Shown here: piece by piece, positions 12,801 to 23,594 of the stretch | Numbering within the stretch: position 1 is the stretch's first letter | Layout: the number at the start of each line of letters is the position of its first letter | Source of the DNA: Rhexocercosporidium sp. MPI-PUGE-AT-0058 | Taxonomy: Eukaryota > Ascomycota > Leotiomycetes > Helotiales | NCBI GenBank assembly: GCA_020746875.1 | Contig: JAGTJL010000009.1 | Location: 930,001 to 994,000 of the forward strand | Direction of reading: 5' to 3' | DNA: 64,000 bases | The notes under the pieces: model-generated | Told to the model about the DNA's origin: nothing | Database searches by the model: none | What the model saw: the letters and a program-made list of their open reading frames with translations, nothing else | Made by a program: the position numbers and the translations under genes

Positions 12801-13170
12801 GCAAGCTCTAGAAGGTCTCTCGTGGATATATGGACCCGAGCATCAGAGTACTCTACAATGCGCAACCAACCTAGCACTTCTCAAGAATGAAAGAGGTGGC
12901 TCATCAAAAGCAGAAGCAGGAGACCTCTATCGCCAAATCTACAAATCCTACCAGCGAAACTTGAGTGACTTGCATCCGGAAACACTCAAGGCCAAAGGAA
13001 GGTACGCGGAGTCTATTAGAGCTTCGAATATTAGCAACCATTCGCAGGCCAGGAAGTTATGGAGGGAATCGTGTGCTGGATTCGCAAAGGTCTATGGCCC
13101 TGATGCGTGGGTAACGGTGAAGGCGTATAAAGAGTATGAGAAGTTCCTGAAGACATATCCAGATCCTTGA
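9867..13170 (+). CDS. NLR-like STAND NTPase with TPR C-terminus
   Basis: Three exons (9867-10396, 10454-12131, 12199-13170) encode 1059 residues. The ATG at 9867 has good context (CAAAATGGCT). Residues 1-150 are acidic, Ser/Pro/Glu-rich, and begin with a TETIVETIVETIAES repeat; I see no known effector domain there. The NTPase core has a Walker A GLGGIGKT at 172-179, interrupted by intron 1 inside the last Gly codon. Walker B-like MLVLD lies at 231-235, followed by a sensor-like TIILLARSS, a GLPL-like AYLPRAIIQA and an FHPLVYLA segment where fungal NB-ARC proteins carry the MHD-like motif. The C-terminal half holds kinesin-light-chain-type TPRs (YPDTLTSCHNLAEILKRDG and HPETVHSR repeats). Such fungal proteins are linked to non-self recognition or signalling, but this one's ligand and output are unknown. 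The usual Walker B Asp pair is only D-T-G-D, so ATP hydrolysis may be reduced. Confidence 0.9.
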
Positions 13171-13873
13171 CTCTTGCTCTTAGTGCGGTGGATCGCATGG
13201 TGGTGGTATGCACAGTTCTGGAGAAGGTTGGTTGGAAATGGCGACGAAAGTTAGAAGGAGGAAGGAAGGTGGAAGAACAAGCAAATGATTGGTGGAGGAT
13301 ATAACAGAACGAATAGAATAGACAGAAATACATCCCGTTACAGACCCCACTTGTCAAACATCCGTATCACAACACACAGTCCCCAAGAGAAATTCCTTTA
13401 AGTCAGCGTGTAACCCACTCAAATAATCCCGCGGGATGGGCAGCTTAGCTTTATCACATCTCATGATCATGTTCAGGCTAAGTCATTGCGCATACAGAAA
13501 CCCAAATACCTCCTCCCCTGTACGATGCCAGCGAACACCACATAAGGCTGCCCGTCTCGACTCCACAGCTGCATGCCCATGCCCAACCCAACACAACACA
13601 CGACGAACACCCATCGCGACAACTCGCGCAAGCCAATCAATTCTCGCAGGGCTTCTGCTTCCCTCTCTGTCAATTGAAAAAAATACTTCATCGTCACTCG
13701 CTCCGTCCCACAAGAGAAAATCATCTCCCCTTCTTGATTTCTGTATGCTGTATACGGTGTTTATTTCATCTTTTTGATTCTCTTGGCAAGATGTGTGACT
13801 TGCGACAATGAAGTGTTTGGTGTTGGAGTAGAGAGACAGACTTCGCTAAGCTGCTGCTTTCGAATTATCCCCT
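13171..13873. other. Intergenic, no gene seen
   Basis: Holds the 3' region of the STAND gene and the upstream region of the membrane-protein gene at 13874. Pyrimidine-rich blocks near 13500-13760 look like promoter or leader sequence. Short frames here have no protein-like features. Confidence 0.45.
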
Positions 13874-14599
13874 ATGTCGCCAAACCCCCGCTTTGGGAAC
13901 AGGAAGAGGGACCACCGGGGTATCACAGCTGTGGATACGACAAGTGGATCACCGACGCAAAAATCGGATGTTGGGGCAATTCCTCCCACCCGTTCATCCA
14001 CTCTCACGGATCCGACAAACATTTCAGACCTCAAACCTTCCTTGGCATCATCTGGTATCGTTCCAGTCTTATCAGATGACGATACAGATCTAGAAGATGC
14101 CATCGAGGAAAGGGATGTGACGCAATATGTCACACTTACTATCACTCGCGACTCCGGGACGTACATGACGCTCGTCGAGTTAGGCGATCCGAGTTTCCCA
14201 ACTGCGTATTCGGCTACCCAGATATCATCGTGCGTAGTTCCATCTTCTCATCCTCATAATCCTCACAATATTCTCAAACCTCTAATTAGCAACCAGGAAA
14301 AGACGTATCCAAAACCCTGGTATCCCAACAGGCACTATTGTCGGTATCGTTGTGGGTATTTTCGGTGGCGTGATGTTGCTTGTGGGAGTGTTCTATGTTT
14401 ATTTGCTGCGTGCGCGGCATCTGAAACGGATTCGACGGAGGAGGAGGAGGGCTAGGAGAGCGAGTGCGAGTTCAGCCGGTACGTTTTCACGAGCTTTCTC
14501 GGTGGGTTTTAAGCTTCAATGTACTGACATTGTGCAGGAGCCGGTCCTGCTCCGCCCCCGCCTCCTGCAGAGGGTGCTTTTCCACCTGCAAATCCGTAA
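13874..14599 (+). CDS. Small single-pass membrane protein, Arg-rich tail
   Basis: Three exons (13874-14229, 14297-14478, 14538-14599) give 199 residues. The N-terminal 120 residues are polar and Ser/Thr/Asp-rich without a signal peptide, and include YVTLTITRD. One hydrophobic helix follows (GTIVGIVVGIFGGVMLLVG), then a basic stop-transfer segment with a run of arginines. The tail ends in a Pro-rich stretch. The layout suggests a single-pass protein with an extracytoplasmic Ser/Thr-rich part and a basic cytoplasmic tail. A similar layout and a YxxTLTxTR-like motif occur in the gene at 24203. I do not recognise a named family. The first exon could extend upstream if a different start is used. 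Function unknown. Confidence 0.7.
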
Positions 14600-14961
14600 C
14601 TCGGGGAGAGTGTTGTATGCAGAGCAGCAGAGACTAGTTGCTTACTTTTCGGTGAGGATGTGGCGGGGTGTGGGCGGTACTTTGTATGTATGATGGTTTA
14701 ATTGTGGAAAGTTGTGTAAAAGGGGGTTCGCTTCGGTTGTTGTATTTACTTTCAATTTCGAAACCTTCTCACATACCAGCAATTGGTCAGAAAATTCTGT
14801 CTGTCCTCGTTCTACTGTGATTGCAGTGTCTAAGTAGGGTTTCTATTACTTTCTTAATTATTATACACTCTAATCGGATATCCTGTGCTGATGCTGAGCT
14901 GGGTTTTTGCAATTCTGCCCCAAATACGAAAAGAAATCATCGCTTCGTCAATGCCATCTCC
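14600..14961. other. Short convergent intergenic region
   Basis: Separates two genes whose 3' ends face each other (membrane protein on plus, MFS transporter on minus). It presumably contains both 3'UTRs. Nothing else seen. Confidence 0.5.
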
Positions 14962-17243
14962 TCAACCCTCCTTCACAGGCAGGCTTTCTTCTTTTGTAAC
15001 AGCCGTCTGTGGAGGCGTCACCACGACCGTCCTTTCTGTCTCAGCATCCGTCCCATCATTCACAGTCTGGGCCTCCTCAGCTTTCCTTTTCTTCTCAGCT
15101 TCTTTCCTCTCACTTTCCTCCTTCAAAGCCTTCACACTCTTCCACTCCATCGTCAATCCACCGATGATACTGGCAGTGGCGCATGCAACCCCAACTTTAA
15201 AGACATCGGACAAAGCCGCATTGTATGCTATCAAAACCAAATGCAGATACTGTGGCGGGACTATGTTCCGCAATTCCGTTGCTCCTGTTCTCACGATCAT
15301 TGCAGGAGGTACTGAAATATCGGCGACCTTTGATAACTTTGAGATGAGACTTTGCGTGAAGACCGTTTGACCAACGGAAACGAATATTGAACCTCCAATT
15401 CCTTGCATGAAGAACATGAGCGACACCCCAATCATGACATCTTTCTTCGCTAGACAGGTCTGAGCTGCCATTCCTGCTTGCTGCATACCTAGACCTAGTC
15501 CGAATCCGTACAGAAATTGATAAGCGATCCATTTCGGCGATGGTGTATCGACTTGTAAGGTGGTGAGAAGACCTGTGCCGACGGATATGACAAATGAACA
15601 GGCGATAAGCTGTCCAGTGTAGTACCCTGTCTTAGCTGTAATTCCTCCAGCAATTATGCTTGCCGCAACCAAGGAAAAGACAAGTGGCAGAGTATGAATA
15701 CCAGATGTAACAGCGCTGACACCCTTGATGGCTTGGAACCAGATTGGCAGGAAATAGATAATAACCATCATAGATCCTGGCGTGACCAGCGAAAAGTACA
15801 TGCCTGATAAAATGCTGCGCTGGTTGACAATGCGGATTGGGACTGTGGCGTTGTCTCCAGATCTGAATTGAACGAAAATGAAGAGCCCAAGGAGGATACC
15901 GGCCAGGATGAACAGAGCGATGATTCTTGCGTTTTGCCTAGTCAAGACTTCAGTATGTGCATATCTCAATGTCTCGGGATCAGAACCAAGGATTCGATCT
16001 CAGATCCCAGATCATGGAGGATTCCAGGGCGAGAAGAGACATACCAGTGGTATTCCGCACCGCCCCATTGAAGTGCGAGGAGTAGGCACACAATCCCTGG
16101 CAAGAAAACGGAGGTCCCCAAGGGGTCCAACTTCCTGATTTGTTGACGAATGGTATCTGTGTTTTTGCTCGGCGGGGCTTGAAGGACGAACAAGATGATG
16201 ATGGCTACAAGGCCTCCAATCGGCAAATTGATGTAAAAGCACCACCTCCAGGTTAGCTTTGTCGTGAATGCTCCTCTGATGTAATATTTAGCAACTGTTC
16301 CTTTGCGTTGACTGGATCGTTGCCTTATCGAGTGCTGCCCGGAATGGTTGATGGATGGAAGGAGTAGAAAGCTTACCCGACGAGAGGACCAGCGACAGAC
16401 GCAATGCCAAAGACCGCGCCAAAGATCCCTTGAAACATAGGTCTCTTATGAAGAGGAATGGTGATGACCATGATGTTTATGACCCCGCTAAAAATGCCAG
16501 CTGAACCGAGCCCAGCAACAGCTCGTCCGATGATGAACGCTATCGAGTTTGGGGCAGTCCCACAAATGACGGACTACAATGAGTTATTACAGAGTCGCGA
16601 TATAAGCCAGGAATTTAAACTTGCCCCAAGTTCGAACAGGCCGATTGCACCAAGCAGGACCCATTTGGGTGAGTAAAAAGTATAGATGCGACCGTAGATC
16701 AGTTGAAAGGCGGAGCTTGTGATCAGATACGAACTCGCATACCACTGTAAAACAAGTCAGCTCGTCATCAAATAAAAATTTCCCTGAAATCAATGGAATG
16801 TAATAATTAAGCGAATGCGAGCGGCCCCCCTGCATGCTTCATTGGGACGAAAGATAGGATCTCCGCGACACGGTAGCACAGTTCTAGTGGGAGGGAAGTG
16901 AAGGCTTGATCGAATGCACGTACACCAACATCATTGATGGAATGAAATTCGTCTGTGATTTTTGGAATTGCCGTCCCCAATATGGTGCGATCCTTTTTCT
17001 TTTGTTAGCTAAGTGTGATTCAGGCAAGTGGCATCTACTCACCAGTGCAACGATAAACATCGTGCAGTATACCGCAATCATGATGACAGCGACTCGTTTC
17101 CATGGTGGGTAGACCTCTTCTTCTCCCCCCTCATCATCTTCTTTGGATTCTGGCTTGTCTGTGGTTGTGGTTGGAGGGCCGGCTTTCTCGATGTCTGCTT
17201 CGGCTCTGGCCACTTTAGGCTCTTCCATTCTGGGGGCCGACAT
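14962..17243 (-). CDS. MFS drug-efflux transporter, DHA2 (14-TM) type
   Basis: Six exons on the minus strand (17243-17043, 16992-16924, 16744-16625, 16573-16377, 16275-16045, 15937-14962) encode 597 residues. An acidic cytoplasmic N-terminus with a Pro/Thr-rich stretch precedes TM1 (VAVIMIAVYCTMFIVAL). The family motif LDRTILGTAIPKITDEF follows, then WYASSYLITSSAFQLIYGR, GRAVAGLGSAGIFSG and WRWCFYINLPIGG. These are hallmarks of fungal DHA2 transporters that export toxins or drugs by proton antiport at the plasma membrane. The C-terminus is a charged Lys/Glu tail. The intron at 16574-16624 has a GCAAGT donor (GC-AG); the one at 16745-16923 is unusually long at 179 bp. The gene is divergent from the Zn2Cys6 regulator at 17848, about 600 bp away, which suggests co-regulation. 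Substrate cannot be told from sequence. Confidence 0.92.
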
Positions 17244-17847
17244 CTTGTCGGTACACAAGCTGTGCTGTGAACTCGTGACGAATTCTTTAGACGAGCGGGC
17301 CTTAGTTGGCTGTTTGAGACTGTCTGTTGGCTCGAGAAAGATACTTGGAAAAGCTTGAGGAGGGAATGAGGGCATGGCGAGGTTTATACATAAACCGGAG
17401 TTGGATTTGCGCCGCATGCAGTGCAACCTCCAGGGCTTGCCTACATCTGACAAGCGGCCATGGAGAATTGATTTGGGGAAATAGAAGTGGTGGAGTCCGA
17501 GATCATCGGACAGCGGCTCACATGTCCTCATCCTTGCAGCGGATCTAGAATGGCACGGGCTGTAAAGAATTTCTCGGGACCGAAGTCAAAATGGCTCCCG
17601 AGGCTCACATATTCACATACATAATAGAGGACTCGCCAGCTTCAATCTTCCTTCCTCATTTCCCAGATGGATAATAAGACGGACTTACATTTCACCATTT
17701 CACCATTGCATTGTTACCAGACAGCTGGCATCTGATCGGGGTATTCTACAAACCCTTTTGGACGACGCTTAATCTTATCCGAGACCTCTCGCACTTTTCT
17801 AACACCCGAGCCCAGTCTGCACGAACGCCATCAACTGCATCGTCAGA
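17244..17847. promoter_or_regulatory. Shared divergent promoter, MFS and Zn2Cys6 genes
   Basis: About 600 bp separate the two start codons. No other gene fits. A Zn2Cys6 protein encoded next to a divergent efflux pump commonly controls it, so binding sites are expected here. I did not identify a clear CGG-N-CCG pair by eye. Confidence 0.5.
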
Positions 17848-20148
17848 ATGCAACAGGCACCATCTCAAACACCCGACACCACACCAAAAATCACAAGAGG
17901 TCATTCGTGCATACTATGCCAGCAGCGCAAAGTCAAATGCGACAGACAAAAACCTTGCTCAAACTGTATCAAAGCACGCGCAGAGTGCATCCCCAGTGCA
18001 CCTCTCCAACCGAGGCGTCGAAAAAGGAAACTCACGGAGATTGATCTCGCTGCTCGTCTTCGCAGATATGAGCATTTGTTGCGGACTCACGGCGTGAAGA
18101 TTGACCATGATGATGAGATCATTCCGGAATCTGCTGAGCAGACAAATGAGTCACCTCACTGGCACGAACCAGGAGCCAACGGATTATCTCTGAATGTTCC
18201 GAGAGCTCGAAACGTGGAGAGGGGAGCATTGTTTGCTGACAAGGAGAATTCGCATTATGTTGAGAAGTATGGGCAGGATATCTGATCTATGAATAATGGC
18301 TAACAGAAACAGCACCCTCTGGGAGAATTTACGAGACGAAATCCAAGATCCAAAAGATGCTCTACAGGATGGTTCTTCAGAAGATGACTTCCATGAACAA
18401 GGCGGATTTCCAACACCAGAAGGATTTCTCTTTGGATCACTTGGAGGCACTTCACGAGACTTGTTTGATCTCCATCCCCCACCAGTACACATTTTCCGAT
18501 TGTGGCAAACTTTCCTGGTCAACGTCAACCCGATGATTAAGATGTTTCACGCACCCACGATTCAACAGATGATATTGGATGCTAGTGGAGATCTTGCGAA
18601 CGTGCCACGGCATACGGAAGCGTTGATGTTTGCTATTTACTTCATCTCGGTGGTTTCTCTCCAGGATCAAGATTGCAGATCAATGTTCAGTGAGTCAAAG
18701 GCGACCCTTCTAGCGAAATACTCTGCTGGGGCACAGCAGTCCTTGATTAACTCCAGGTTTCTCAAGTCACTGAATATTTTGACTTTGCAAGCATTTATTC
18801 TTTATCTTGTAAGTATTCAAGTCACACGTCTGGGACCTGTGGATTTCTTCTAAAACCGTTAAGAGACATGTGGGCTAATTCTAGTTCGCAGCTCGGCGTA
18901 CGACAAACATATGACCCTCACTCTTTATGGGTCCTAAGTGGTGTTGCCGTTCGTATATCACAGCGCCTTGGTCTCCATCGCGACGGTGGACATCACAAGA
19001 TCTCCCCTTTTGATGCTGAGATTAGGCGGCGGACATGGTGGCAAGTTGTCTTTCTTGACGGACACTCTTCAAAGCTAGCTGGAGCTGGGTTCCCAGCATG
19101 GCTCGCAAAATTTGACACAAAAGTTCCGTTGAACATCAGTGACAGTGACTTGAGCCCAGGGATGACAGATCCACCACAGTCGAAAGAGGGAGCAACGGAA
19201 ATGATATTCTGTTGTCTGAGATACGAAACGGCCCAAGCACTCCGAGGAGCGAAGCCTGGTACACCATGTAAAGAGGCAATGGCGCTATCCTCTGCAGCTG
19301 GACCAGAGTTGATCCCTGATAAAGACAAGGCCATTGATGAACTAGAAGCGAGATTCCAGGAACAGTTCCTCCGATACTGCGACCCGTCAATTCCTCTTCA
19401 TCTTCTCACCATCTATGTCGCCAAGTCGGTCATCTGTACCATGCGTATTATGGCACACCATCCTCGCCAATACCCAGATAAAGGAGCTAGTATGCCGCAA
19501 AAAGAAAAAGACATGCTCTTCACCGAGTCCCTGAAAGAGTTGGAATTCGACTCTCTCGGCCATACAAACAAGTGTGTTCAAGGCTACCTCTGGCACGTAG
19601 CATCCCACTTCCAACTCGACGCCTTCATCTACCTTCTCAGCGAACTCCGACACCGCACATCAGGGGAGCTCGTCGACCGCGCCTGGCGACAAATCGAACT
19701 TTCTTTCCAGAATCGACCCGAAATGATAAACAACACCAAAAACAGTCTCTACGTAGCTATCGGCAACCTCGCCCTCAAAGCTTGGCAAAAACGCGAAGAA
19801 GCAGAAGGGAACTACCAAGTCCCACCACCACGCTTTATCTCACTACTGCGAGCCCAGCGCAAAATTCCCGAGGTACCAAATTGCCTGGCACTGGCTGTAC
19901 CACCTTCTGTGACTCAATATATGGGCTCGAATGGAGTGGCGAATTATGGGAATAATGTTCCACAGAATTTGACGTATAATAATATTGCGGGAGCCCCCCC
20001 TCTGCAGTGGTCTGGACCTGGTGCGTTGGGTTTCGATACGAATATGCCGGAGATCACGCCTGTTGATTGGGAGTATTGGCAGACGCTTATGGATGGGGAT
20101 TTACCTGCTTATACAGGTGGAGGCATGGGCCAGGATTTCTTCGGCTAA
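17848..20148 (+). CDS. Zn2Cys6 transcription factor with Fungal_trans domain
   Basis: Three exons (17848-18266, 18307-18808, 18892-20148) encode 725 residues. The zinc cluster is C21-x2-C24-x6-C31-x5-C37-x2-C40-x6-C47, followed by a basic RRRKRK linker. The middle homology region typical of fungal-specific transcription factors follows, with markers such as VAVRISQRLGLHRDG and IRRRTWWQVVFLDGH. The C-terminus is Gly/Asn/Pro-rich with acidic patches and may activate transcription. The first intron is very short (40 bp); the second uses the acceptor at 18891, not 18884, to keep frame. It lies head-to-head with the DHA2 transporter, making that gene its most likely target (inference). Alternative target: unlinked catabolic genes. 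Confidence 0.92.
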
Positions 20149-20258
20149 AGAGCCCTGCAAAATACAGTAAATACTGGAAAGGAAACGAATTATTGAACGA
20201 TGAATCTGCAATACTGATAAAATTTGCGAAATTTTTTCCCACTCGCCAGCACTACAGT

Positions 20259-20900
20259 TCATAACCCACCACAAGAATCCACACCAACCTTACTCTCCGC
20301 ACAATGTACCGACCATCCAAAGCCCATGAACTTGCATTTCTCTACTTTTGGCACCCCACCCACACGATTGCATGTCATAAGGACGTCTTTTAATGTCGGG
20401 CATGCTGCACCAGCTACAAGTAGGGCGGAGAGGGACTTTGATGATGGGCCGTGGAATGTCTGCCCTCGTGGTGTTAGTTGCGGAGCGCAGAAGGGACCGG
20501 TAGTTAGGCAGATGCAGGATTCTGTGTAAGTGGATGAGGATGCTGAGGGCTTTGGGGATGGAGTGGTGAATGATGTGGTTGCGGGCGTTGATTGTGGATT
20601 TGATGTGAGGAGTGAGACCGGTGTTGAGATCTCTGATGTGGATGATGATGAGGATGGAAGTGACGAGAACTGGGTAGAAGACAGCGAACTTACGGAATCG
20701 CTCGACATGACGGCTGTTTTAGAGAGCCTTAAAGACATTGGTACCGCTGTTTCCGGCCTTAGGGTTTGGGTTGCCGTGCTGTTGAGCAGGGCGACTGCAC
20801 AGAGTGAGGCTGCGCCGGTACATTTTGTAGTCAAGGTGATCATTTGTGCTGTGAAAAGGAGAGGGCAGAGTAGGGCAATAGGTGAGAGAGTTTTAAGCAT
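20259..20900 (-). CDS. Secreted Ser/Thr-rich protein with C-terminal 8-Cys module
   Basis: A single exon of 213 residues starts at the ATG ending at 20900. It begins with a signal peptide (MLKTLSPIALLCPLLFTAQ). A long Ser/Thr/Pro-rich stretch, probably O-glycosylated, occupies roughly residues 55-125. The C-terminal 90 residues hold eight cysteines spaced C-x-C-x6-C-x28-C-x9-C-x11-C-x10-C-x9-C, the fourth followed by Pro. The same opening CxCx6C and the CP...TC pair occur in the divergent neighbour at 21628, which suggests related folds. Location is predicted extracellular or cell wall. It may act in host or environment interaction, but nothing in the sequence proves this. An upstream non-ATG extension of the frame to 20933 is ignored. 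Confidence 0.7.
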   Translation of the reverse strand: MLKTLSPIALLCPLLFTAQMITLTTKCTGAASLCAVALLNSTATQTLRPETAVPMSLRLSKTAVMSSDSVSSLSSTQFSSLPSSSSSTSEISTPVSLLTSNPQSTPATTSFTTPSPKPSASSSTYTESCICLTTGPFCAPQLTPRGQTFHGPSSKSLSALLVAGAACPTLKDVLMTCNRVGGVPKVEKCKFMGFGWSVHCAESKVGVDSCGGL

Positions 20901-21627
20901 GTTGGACTGAATGTTCACTTGCCTCGTGCCCAAATAGTTTATGGATATGTTGAACCTCTCGAGGGGTTTTCAATTTTCGCTTGTTGATAATCAGTGCTTG
21001 AGCTGTGATGAGTTCTGCTGTACTGAATTTGCTTGTTTGCAATTTATCAGAAATTGGCACTCAAATATACTTTTTTTTATAGAGATAAGGCTACCAGCTG
21101 AGACTTTGAGTCATTCCGGACTTGTGAATGTCCTCGCTGTGAATGCACAGAGTAAGTGAACATAGTACCCGGAGCCAAAGGAGGGGGGCTAAGCGAGCCA
21201 TGTTGATCGGTCTTCTGAAGCGCATTCTTCAATCCCGGCTGACCCAAATGTGTCGCAATCTCAATATAAGACTTTCTAAATAGCACTGACAGCGCTGGAA
21301 TCATCAAGAACTTATTTGGCACCGTTGGGGTTGATAAAACAAAGGAGTTCGGCTTGAGATGAGGTGATTCAGATGGGCTTGAAGACAATTGACGTCAGAC
21401 AATTCAAATCCATTGAGTTGCTCACTTGAGACTTGCGACATGACGCCGCTTTCCATGAGTTTGGAGACTTAGACATTCGTGATTGGGATCATTTTCGGGT
21501 ATAAAACTTGTGGAACCCAGATCCAACTTCCACTTTCTAACTTCGGACATGCTAGTATTAATAACCAAAAAATACACCACAAGTCAGATTAATCAATCCG
21601 AGAGTTTTTCGAAAGCCATCGCACAAC
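20901..21627. promoter_or_regulatory. Divergent promoter of two secreted-protein genes
   Basis: Lies between the starts of the two eight-cysteine genes. TATAAA at 21500-21505 sits 123 bp before the ATG at 21628 and is a plausible TATA box for the plus-strand gene. No other gene seen. Confidence 0.5.
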
Positions 21628-21969
21628 ATGTTCAAGCTAATAAGACTCTCCGCCCTCTACCTCTACATTCTCCTCGCTCTCACAGCGCTCTCGCTCGCTT
21701 ACCCCTCATCACTAAACACCACCACGACCGTCAGCTCTCGAGACGGCCCATGCAAATGCGCCATGGAAGGAAGGTTCTGCATCGGCCTCGATGACGGTCT
21801 CACAGGAAACTGCCCAGCAGATGCGATCATTACATGCAGGAAGAAGAACGTGGGCAAGGGACCGAACCAAATACAATATTGCAACCAGAAGTCTGTCTGG
21901 GCAAGGAGTGGAAGTCAGTGCTACCGTAAGAAGGGAGGGAAGAATGATGGAAAGCTGAAGTGTAGCTGA
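21628..21969 (+). CDS. Small secreted cysteine-rich protein
   Basis: A single exon encodes 113 residues. The N-terminal 25 residues form a strong signal peptide, with cleavage likely near LSLAYP. The mature part has eight cysteines: C-x-C-x6-C-x10-C-x7-C-x14-C-x12-C-x13-C, with Pro after the fourth. Size, even cysteine number and secretion fit fungal effector-like or antimicrobial-like proteins. I do not recognise a characterised family. The neighbour at 20259 shares the same cysteine order and the first spacings, so the pair may derive from one ancestor. The tail is Lys/Gly-rich. The ATG at 21628 is the first in frame and follows a TATA box at 21500. Confidence 0.75.
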   Translation: MFKLIRLSALYLYILLALTALSLAYPSSLNTTTTVSSRDGPCKCAMEGRFCIGLDDGLTGNCPADAIITCRKKNVGKGPNQIQYCNQKSVWARSGSQCYRKKGGKNDGKLKCS

Positions 21970-22454
21970 TGGGAATAAAATGGGGATCTGGAATGTTGGG
22001 TGGGCTGGCTCACTTGACTAGGACGAGAGGAAGAAAACGTGTACAACAGCGATTCATTTCAGCATGATTTAAGAATTTGCCTAAATTTCCTATACTTGTT
22101 TGAATCCTGAGTTGTTTACTTATGTGAACAAGAGGACCGTGCGGAGGGCTCGCGGGGTACAGTACTAAAACTGCTTGGAGCGGGTTGATGGCATCTCACA
22201 GTTTGTGTAGAAGTCTAATCAGAACACGCCAGAATTATGGTGTATACTGGACTGCATCTGCCTCCGGGTCTCGTACAAATGCATACACTCGGGAAACACC
22301 AGAGAAATTATGCAATAATATCACGTGAAACCCGACTTTCGGATCAGCTGATAACTAGCTTACTTCAACGTTTACCTTCATCTCGCTCGTTGGTTCCATC
22401 GTAGTAATACCGAAGAATCTTTCCACGTTCGTCTGCTCTCCAGAAGCTATCAAG
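21970..22454. other. Intergenic, promoter of hydrolase gene
   Basis: No gene supported. It contains the 3' end of the small secreted protein gene and the upstream region of the hydrolase gene. Confidence 0.5.
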
Positions 22455-23594
22455 ATGCCACCTCGCACAAGAGAAGAGCTTGACTCGATGGCAGTCATAG
22501 ACCCCGCCCTGGCTGCGATTCTGGAGACAAGGCTAGCGATCCGACCCCCAAAGCCGTCCGACCCATATTACGGCCGAACCGACCATTCTGCCCTCCGAGA
22601 GCACAGGGCGACGATGCTGAAAGAGAAATGGCATCTCCGTTACCTTCCCGGACCTATTCCCGAAGTGACCGAGGAAGATCGAAAAATCCCCGTTCGCGAT
22701 GGGTCAGAAATCACCATCAGGGTCTACAAACCTGTGACTGAGAAGGAGGGCGGAAGTCCTCTCATTGTGATGTTCCACGAAGGTGGTTGGGGTATGGGAG
22801 ATATGACTGATGAGGAGGTGAATTGTCGACTGTTCTCGAGAGATCTGGGGGCTGTTTGCGTAAATGTTGAATATCGGCTTGCACCAGAATACCCTTTCCC
22901 AACATGGATCAACGATGCATGGGATGCTCTTCAGTGGTGTGCTCAGAATGCCCTAATACTCGGTTCAGATCCATCAGAGGGTTTCGTGATTGGAGGAGGA
23001 TCAGCTGGTGGGAATATCACAGCGGTACTTGCTCACCTCGCTCGCGATGAACGATTGTCGCCTCCTATCACAGGCCAATATCTTTGTGTCCCTGCAATAA
23101 TGTGTTTCTTACCGCCGTCGCACATCCCAGCTCAATATCGATCTGAATATCTTTCGCACCCTTTCATTACTCCAAGTAAGGATCCCATTCTCAACGTGGC
23201 TTTAGGACCAACAAGTTCCTGGGTCATCCCAATTGTTAGATCTGTGGTTAGCCTCTTGCCCTTGAAATTGCTAGCGACAATTTTCAGCATGGCTGGCATG
23301 CATGGTAGTATGTCCAGCTCACTGTTCGTACCTTTTCTCTACGGGAAGACGAAAGGAGGACATAATGACTTGCCACCGGCTTACCTCCAAGTTTGCGGAC
23401 TGGACCCTCTACGCGATGAGGGGTTGATCTATGAGCGAGTACTGAGGGAGGAGTCTGGTGCCAAAACTAAGCTGGACGTGTATAAGGGACTAGGTCATTA
23501 TTTTTGGACAAACTTTCCTGAGCTAGAAATGAGCAAGACATTCGTGGAGGATACAGTCAAGGGAATGAGGTGGTTATTGGGGCAACAAAAGTAG
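22455..23594 (+). CDS. Alpha/beta hydrolase, hormone-sensitive-lipase type
   Basis: An intronless frame of 379 residues. It has the HSL-family oxyanion motif as HEGGWGMGD (His108), where the textbook form is HGGG. The nucleophile elbow is GGGSAGGN (Ser183), the acid lies in CGLDPLRDEG (Asp317 or Asp321) and the His in GLGHYFW (His348). EYRLAPEYPFP upstream of the nucleophile is also typical. It should hydrolyse short-chain esters or lactones in the cytosol; no signal peptide is seen. Residues 251-272 (a GPTSSW to LLPLKL hydrophobic segment) look inserted relative to the family and could be a 60-bp, stop-free intron read through (GT near 23216, AG near 23275). Its donor, GTTCCT, is poor, so I kept it as coding. 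Confidence 0.88.
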   Translation: MPPRTREELDSMAVIDPALAAILETRLAIRPPKPSDPYYGRTDHSALREHRATMLKEKWHLRYLPGPIPEVTEEDRKIPVRDGSEITIRVYKPVTEKEGGSPLIVMFHEGGWGMGDMTDEEVNCRLFSRDLGAVCVNVEYRLAPEYPFPTWINDAWDALQWCAQNALILGSDPSEGFVIGGGSAGGNITAVLAHLARDERLSPPITGQYLCVPAIMCFLPPSHIPAQYRSEYLSHPFITPSKDPILNVALGPTSSWVIPIVRSVVSLLPLKLLATIFSMAGMHGSMSSSLFVPFLYGKTKGGHNDLPPAYLQVCGLDPLRDEGLIYERVLREESGAKTKLDVYKGLGHYFWTNFPELEMSKTFVEDTVKGMRWLLGQQK

